The notes beneath the pieces are model-generated. The model made no database searches. It was not told the DNA's origin and worked only from the letters and a program-made list of their open reading frames with translations. From Nitrososphaeraceae archaeon (GTDB lineage: Archaea; Thermoproteota; Nitrososphaeria; Nitrososphaerales; Nitrososphaeraceae): a stretch of 7,924 nucleotides of DNA. The position numbers were made by a program, and so were the translations under genes. The stretch covers positions 1-7,924 of the forward strand of contig JANWJI010000137.1 in NCBI GenBank assembly GCA_025449515.1, given 5' to 3'. This document shows, piece by piece, positions 6,571 to 7,924 of the stretch. The first letter of the stretch is position 1; every line of letters begins with the position of its first letter.

Positions 6571-7551
6571 ATGCAAAATAGAGAAGATATTCAATTATTA
6601 ATAAGAGCAAACACTTTGTTACTTGTTTCTATCGCATTTGTATTTCTTGGTTATTTTCATTCTAATATTAGCTTCGTTTACGGACAAAACACTTCTATTA
6701 ATAATACCGCAGTTGATACTAATATCAGCATCAATGATAGAAACTCCACAAATTCGACCAAAGTACTTGAACCTACTGCAAACCCGACTGTCGGAGCGAT
6801 AATCACATTGACTAATCCAACTAGTTCTCAAAATAACAATACTAACGTAGAATCTAAGAATAGTCTAAACAATTATACCGATAATACTGCGCCTATACCA
6901 AATGCAGTTACAGATGCTAATGACAATAGTGATCACTTATCTTCATCTTCAAAGTCACAATCTACTGATTCCACTAAGAATATGACTGGCGCTCATGAGG
7001 GAGATGGCCAAGAGATTGACACCGGGGATGAGGAAGAGCAAACCTTAACCGTTTCAGAAACTCAAGCAATTAAAGCAAATCTTGTCATACCAGACAGTTC
7101 ACCCTTTAAGAGCACTCAATGTATCCCTGTTGGTAGTCTTGAAAAATTCGTACCGAATCCGTTTATGAAAGACCTTAATACAACACGCTTTATTGTAGGA
7201 GATTGCATCACAGTAGCTGGAAAGGTAACATGGACTCATTACATCAATACCGATGGTGATGCCAATTTTAATGTAAAACTTGATGAGAAATATGGATCAC
7301 TTCTGACGCCTGTTAACAAAAATAGTCCGAAATTGAAGGGTGCATTGCATATAGAAGTAGTTTGTCAAGGGAAGAATACATCTACGGATCCGGTTAAGAA
7401 AAATCAATGCAAAATCCCTCAATATGATGGCCCCGACTTTAAAAAAGAATTACCACAAGTAGGAGATCGCGTACAGGTTACTGGCATATATGTAATAGAC
7501 ATACGTGAAGGAGGACACGCTGAGCTGCATCCGGTATATCAAATCAAATAA
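6571..7551 (+). CDS. Exported protein with sequon-rich stalk and C-terminal OB-fold-like domain
   Basis: Complete, 326 residues. A hydrophobic segment at about 14-37 (LLLVSIAFVFLGYF) after a short N-terminus acts as a signal peptide or anchor. Residues 38 to about 165 are a low-complexity Asn/Ser/Thr linker with many N-x-S/T sequons (NTS, NNT, NIS, NST, NMT), probably glycosylated, ending in an acidic patch (DTGDEEEQ, 150-157). Residues 168-326 form a compact domain: GDCITVAGKVTWTHYINTDG (210-229), a strand pair with LHIEVVCQGK, then VGDRVQVTGIYVIDIREGGH and AELHPVYQIK. The pattern VGxRVxVTGxYVxD...HxELHPV closes an OB-fold-like family seen in secreted proteins of bacteria and archaea. Its ligand is not known to me. 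Four cysteines (184, 212, 265, 280) could form two disulfides outside the cell. A TTTAAATG at 6517-6524 could be the TATA box, giving a leader of about 20-30 bases. It is the best-preserved gene in this half of the window. Confidence 0.8.
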   Translation: MQNREDIQLLIRANTLLLVSIAFVFLGYFHSNISFVYGQNTSINNTAVDTNISINDRNSTNSTKVLEPTANPTVGAIITLTNPTSSQNNNTNVESKNSLNNYTDNTAPIPNAVTDANDNSDHLSSSSKSQSTDSTKNMTGAHEGDGQEIDTGDEEEQTLTVSETQAIKANLVIPDSSPFKSTQCIPVGSLEKFVPNPFMKDLNTTRFIVGDCITVAGKVTWTHYINTDGDANFNVKLDEKYGSLLTPVNKNSPKLKGALHIEVVCQGKNTSTDPVKKNQCKIPQYDGPDFKKELPQVGDRVQVTGIYVIDIREGGHAELHPVYQIK

Positions 7552-7592
7552 GTTTTATGATGGATAATTACAAATTCAATACGAATAAAAGT

Positions 7593-7599
7593 AAAAAAA
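7593..7599 (-). terminator. T7 tract, possible terminator of the minus-strand gene
   Basis: Seven consecutive T on the minus strand, about 100 bases past the stop of the gene at 7700-7924 and inside the convergent intergenic region. Such tracts can end archaeal transcription. No hairpin is evident. Confidence 0.3.
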
Positions 7600-7621
7600 T
7601 TATTCATCTTCTTTCATACAC

Positions 7622-7660
7622 GTCGTTACAGTCGTTACATACAATACAGAAATACAATAC
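7622..7660. repeat. Short tandem repeats between convergent genes
   Basis: GTCGTTACA occurs twice in perfect tandem (7622-7630, 7631-7639) and is followed by TACAATAC twice, separated by AGAAA (7640-7647, 7653-7660). The copies are exact but few. They lie in non-coding DNA between the 3' ends of two genes, and no function is suggested. Confidence 0.6.
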
Positions 7661-7699
7661 AATATAGAAACGTAGAAAGTATTCCGGCTTGTCTGGTTG

Positions 7700-7924
7700 T
7701 TATCTATATGGTAACGATGCAATCAAGGGCTTGAGCTTTATCATTGCATCTTGAATAGGTATATGTGTGGAATAAATAATCAAAGTAGTCGGTCCGTTTA
7801 TATCCTTCTGAACGGTTTTACTCAGGAAATCGAAGCTAGATAAAACCTGAAAGCCTGCAGAGGCAAAATCTGCTTTATACTTAGATAGAAATGAGGTAGG
7901 GACAAAAAATCCTCTTAAGGTTAA
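7700..7924 (-). CDS. C-terminal end of an unidentified protein (partial)
   Basis: On the minus strand the frame is open from the window edge for 74 codons to TAA at 7700-7702. The residues read as real protein: LRGFFVPTSFLSKYKADFAS, GFQVLSSFDFLSK, GPTTLIIYSTHIPI, and a closing basic helix ending SLPYR. The only methionine is near the end, so the start lies beyond the window. The mix of short strands (FQVLSS, TTLIIYS) and helices suggests an alpha/beta domain, but I recognise no family. It is convergent with the exported OB-fold protein. Confidence 0.6.
   Translation of the reverse strand, partial: LTLRGFFVPTSFLSKYKADFASAGFQVLSSFDFLSKTVQKDINGPTTLIIYSTHIPIQDAMIKLKPLIASLPYR

Noticed and set aside
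7622..7660. CRISPR-like or origin-like repeat
   Set aside because: Only two copies of each short unit, with no regular spacers.

Overview
The window is AT-rich and gene-poor. Only three complete intact genes, two edge fragments and several broken genes occupy roughly half of it. Several features suggest an ammonia-oxidising archaeon (Nitrososphaerota/Thaumarchaeota, perhaps a Nitrosocosmicus- or Nitrososphaera-like soil lineage): start codons without Shine-Dalgarno sites, TATA-like boxes about 25 bases before starts, secreted Asn/Thr-rich proteins, and a LamG/concanavalin-like protein of a type I associate with that group. No ribosomal or ammonia-oxidation marker is present, so the placement is an inference.

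Layout. 1-114: end of a gene, probably a beta-rich surface protein. 115-1291: over 1 kb with no convincing gene. 1292-1804: intact SnoaL/NTF2-like protein. 2077-2594: relic of a DsbA-type thiol oxidoreductase whose CEFC active site lies in a different frame from the rest. It overlaps by 8 bases a frameshifted membrane protein carrying a TCASCSS motif (2587-3185). 3309-3801, minus: decayed coding relic with a coiled-coil end. 3884-4708: intact concanavalin-like, Cys-rich protein. 4830-5378, minus: clear pseudogene of a PQQ-dependent glucose/sorbosone dehydrogenase. 5408-6018: empty apart from a doubtful 58-codon ORF. 6052-6431: secreted Gly/Ser-repeat protein split by a frameshift. 6571-7551: intact exported protein with a long sequon-rich stalk and a probable OB-fold domain. 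7700-7924, minus: end of an unrecognised gene.

The legible genes point to the cell envelope: surface proteins, extracytoplasmic thiol chemistry, sugar oxidation and carbohydrate binding. The dominant theme is gene decay. Three reading-frame breaks (near 2210, 3010 and 6250) can each be explained by one missing base, so they may be sequencing errors or real lesions. The sugar dehydrogenase and the front of the DsbA gene also carry stops and larger losses, so they are genuinely dead. I see no CRISPR array, transposase, rRNA, tRNA or recognisable defence system.
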